Assembly: GCA_037147175.1 (NCBI GenBank)
Contig: JBAWVS010000086.1
Span: forward strand, 1-5,191
Direction of reading: 5' to 3'
Length of the DNA: 5,191 bases
Origin: a bacterium
Lineage (GTDB): Bacteria; Cyanobacteriota; Vampirovibrionia; Gastranaerophilales; UBA9971
Program-made: the position numbers and the translations under genes
Notes under the pieces: model-generated
The model's input: the letters and a program-made list of their open reading frames with translations, nothing else
Databases searched by the model: none
What the model was told of the DNA's origin: nothing
In this document: in pieces, positions 5,154 to 5,191 of the stretch
Layout: each line of letters begins with the position of its first letter
How positions within the stretch are numbered: position 1 is the stretch's first letter

Positions 5154-5191
5154 GTTAAAAGTTTAGAACAAATTTTCTTTTTTCACGTCTT
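5143..5191. mobile_element. Right copy of the inverted end repeat, likely an insertion-sequence end
   Basis: This is the exact reverse complement of bases 7-55 over 49 bp, running to the last base of the window, so its full length is unknown. It begins with TGTTCAG immediately after a CTAG on the unique side. Both copies point the same end outward from the window, so they are either two copies of one insertion sequence in opposite orientation, or the two ends of one element with terminal inverted repeats of at least 49 bp. Confidence 0.7.

Noticed and set aside
1-5191. CRISPR array or riboswitch
   Set aside because: No regularly spaced direct repeats are present, and no known riboswitch core was recognised in any leader.
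1-5191. Integrase or transposase gene inside the window
   Set aside because: None of the frames carries recognisable catalytic motifs of these enzymes. The mobile-element evidence is limited to the end repeats and the tRNA fragment.

Overview
The window is AT-rich bacterial DNA. It contains one large carbon-metabolism gene fragment, a tRNA remnant, a decaying toxin-antitoxin pair and a DUF1643 gene. The organism cannot be named from this sequence. The low GC, TAA-rich gene ends, a tRNA-Val remnant without an encoded CCA and a divergent PPDK fit a low-GC gut-type bacterium. A Melainabacteria/Gastranaerophilales-like cyanobacterial relative is one weak guess, and a low-GC Firmicute is another.

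Layout: (1) Bases 1-55 and 5143-5191 are a shared 49-bp sequence in inverted orientation. Each copy interrupts an open frame, so both look like the same end of an insertion sequence present at both window edges. (2) Bases 56-2698 (+) are a 5'-truncated pyruvate, phosphate dikinase-like gene. The ATP-grasp domain is missing, the phosphohistidine and PEP-binding domains are complete, and about 316 C-terminal residues are unrecognised. (3) Bases 2699-3236 hold no large gene. They contain a possible 41-codon minus-strand ORF, a 45-nt perfect palindrome, the 3' half of a tRNA-Val(UAC) on the minus strand and the toxin promoter. (4) Bases 3237-3882 (+) are a HigB/HigA-type module in which the toxin has an in-frame TAG and the antitoxin is intact. 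(5) Bases 3883-4154 are non-coding, with a candidate promoter at the right end. (6) Bases 4155-4973 (+) encode a DUF1643 protein with a long N-terminal extension. An overlapping 35-residue predicted membrane peptide follows, then the first codons of another gene, broken by the right repeat.

Interpretation: a tRNA 3' half whose similarity stops in the anticodon loop is the usual footprint of tyrosine-recombinase integration. The missing 5' half lies to the right of the fragment, so the TA module and DUF1643 gene probably belong to an integrated island, and the PPDK-like gene to the flanking chromosome. The TA pair would sit at the island's edge. Insertion sequences later interrupted both sides. 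No integrase or transposase is visible. I do not see a complete new multi-gene system. The most distinctive items are the PPDK-like protein with its unknown C-terminal domain and the DUF1643 plus membrane-peptide pair.
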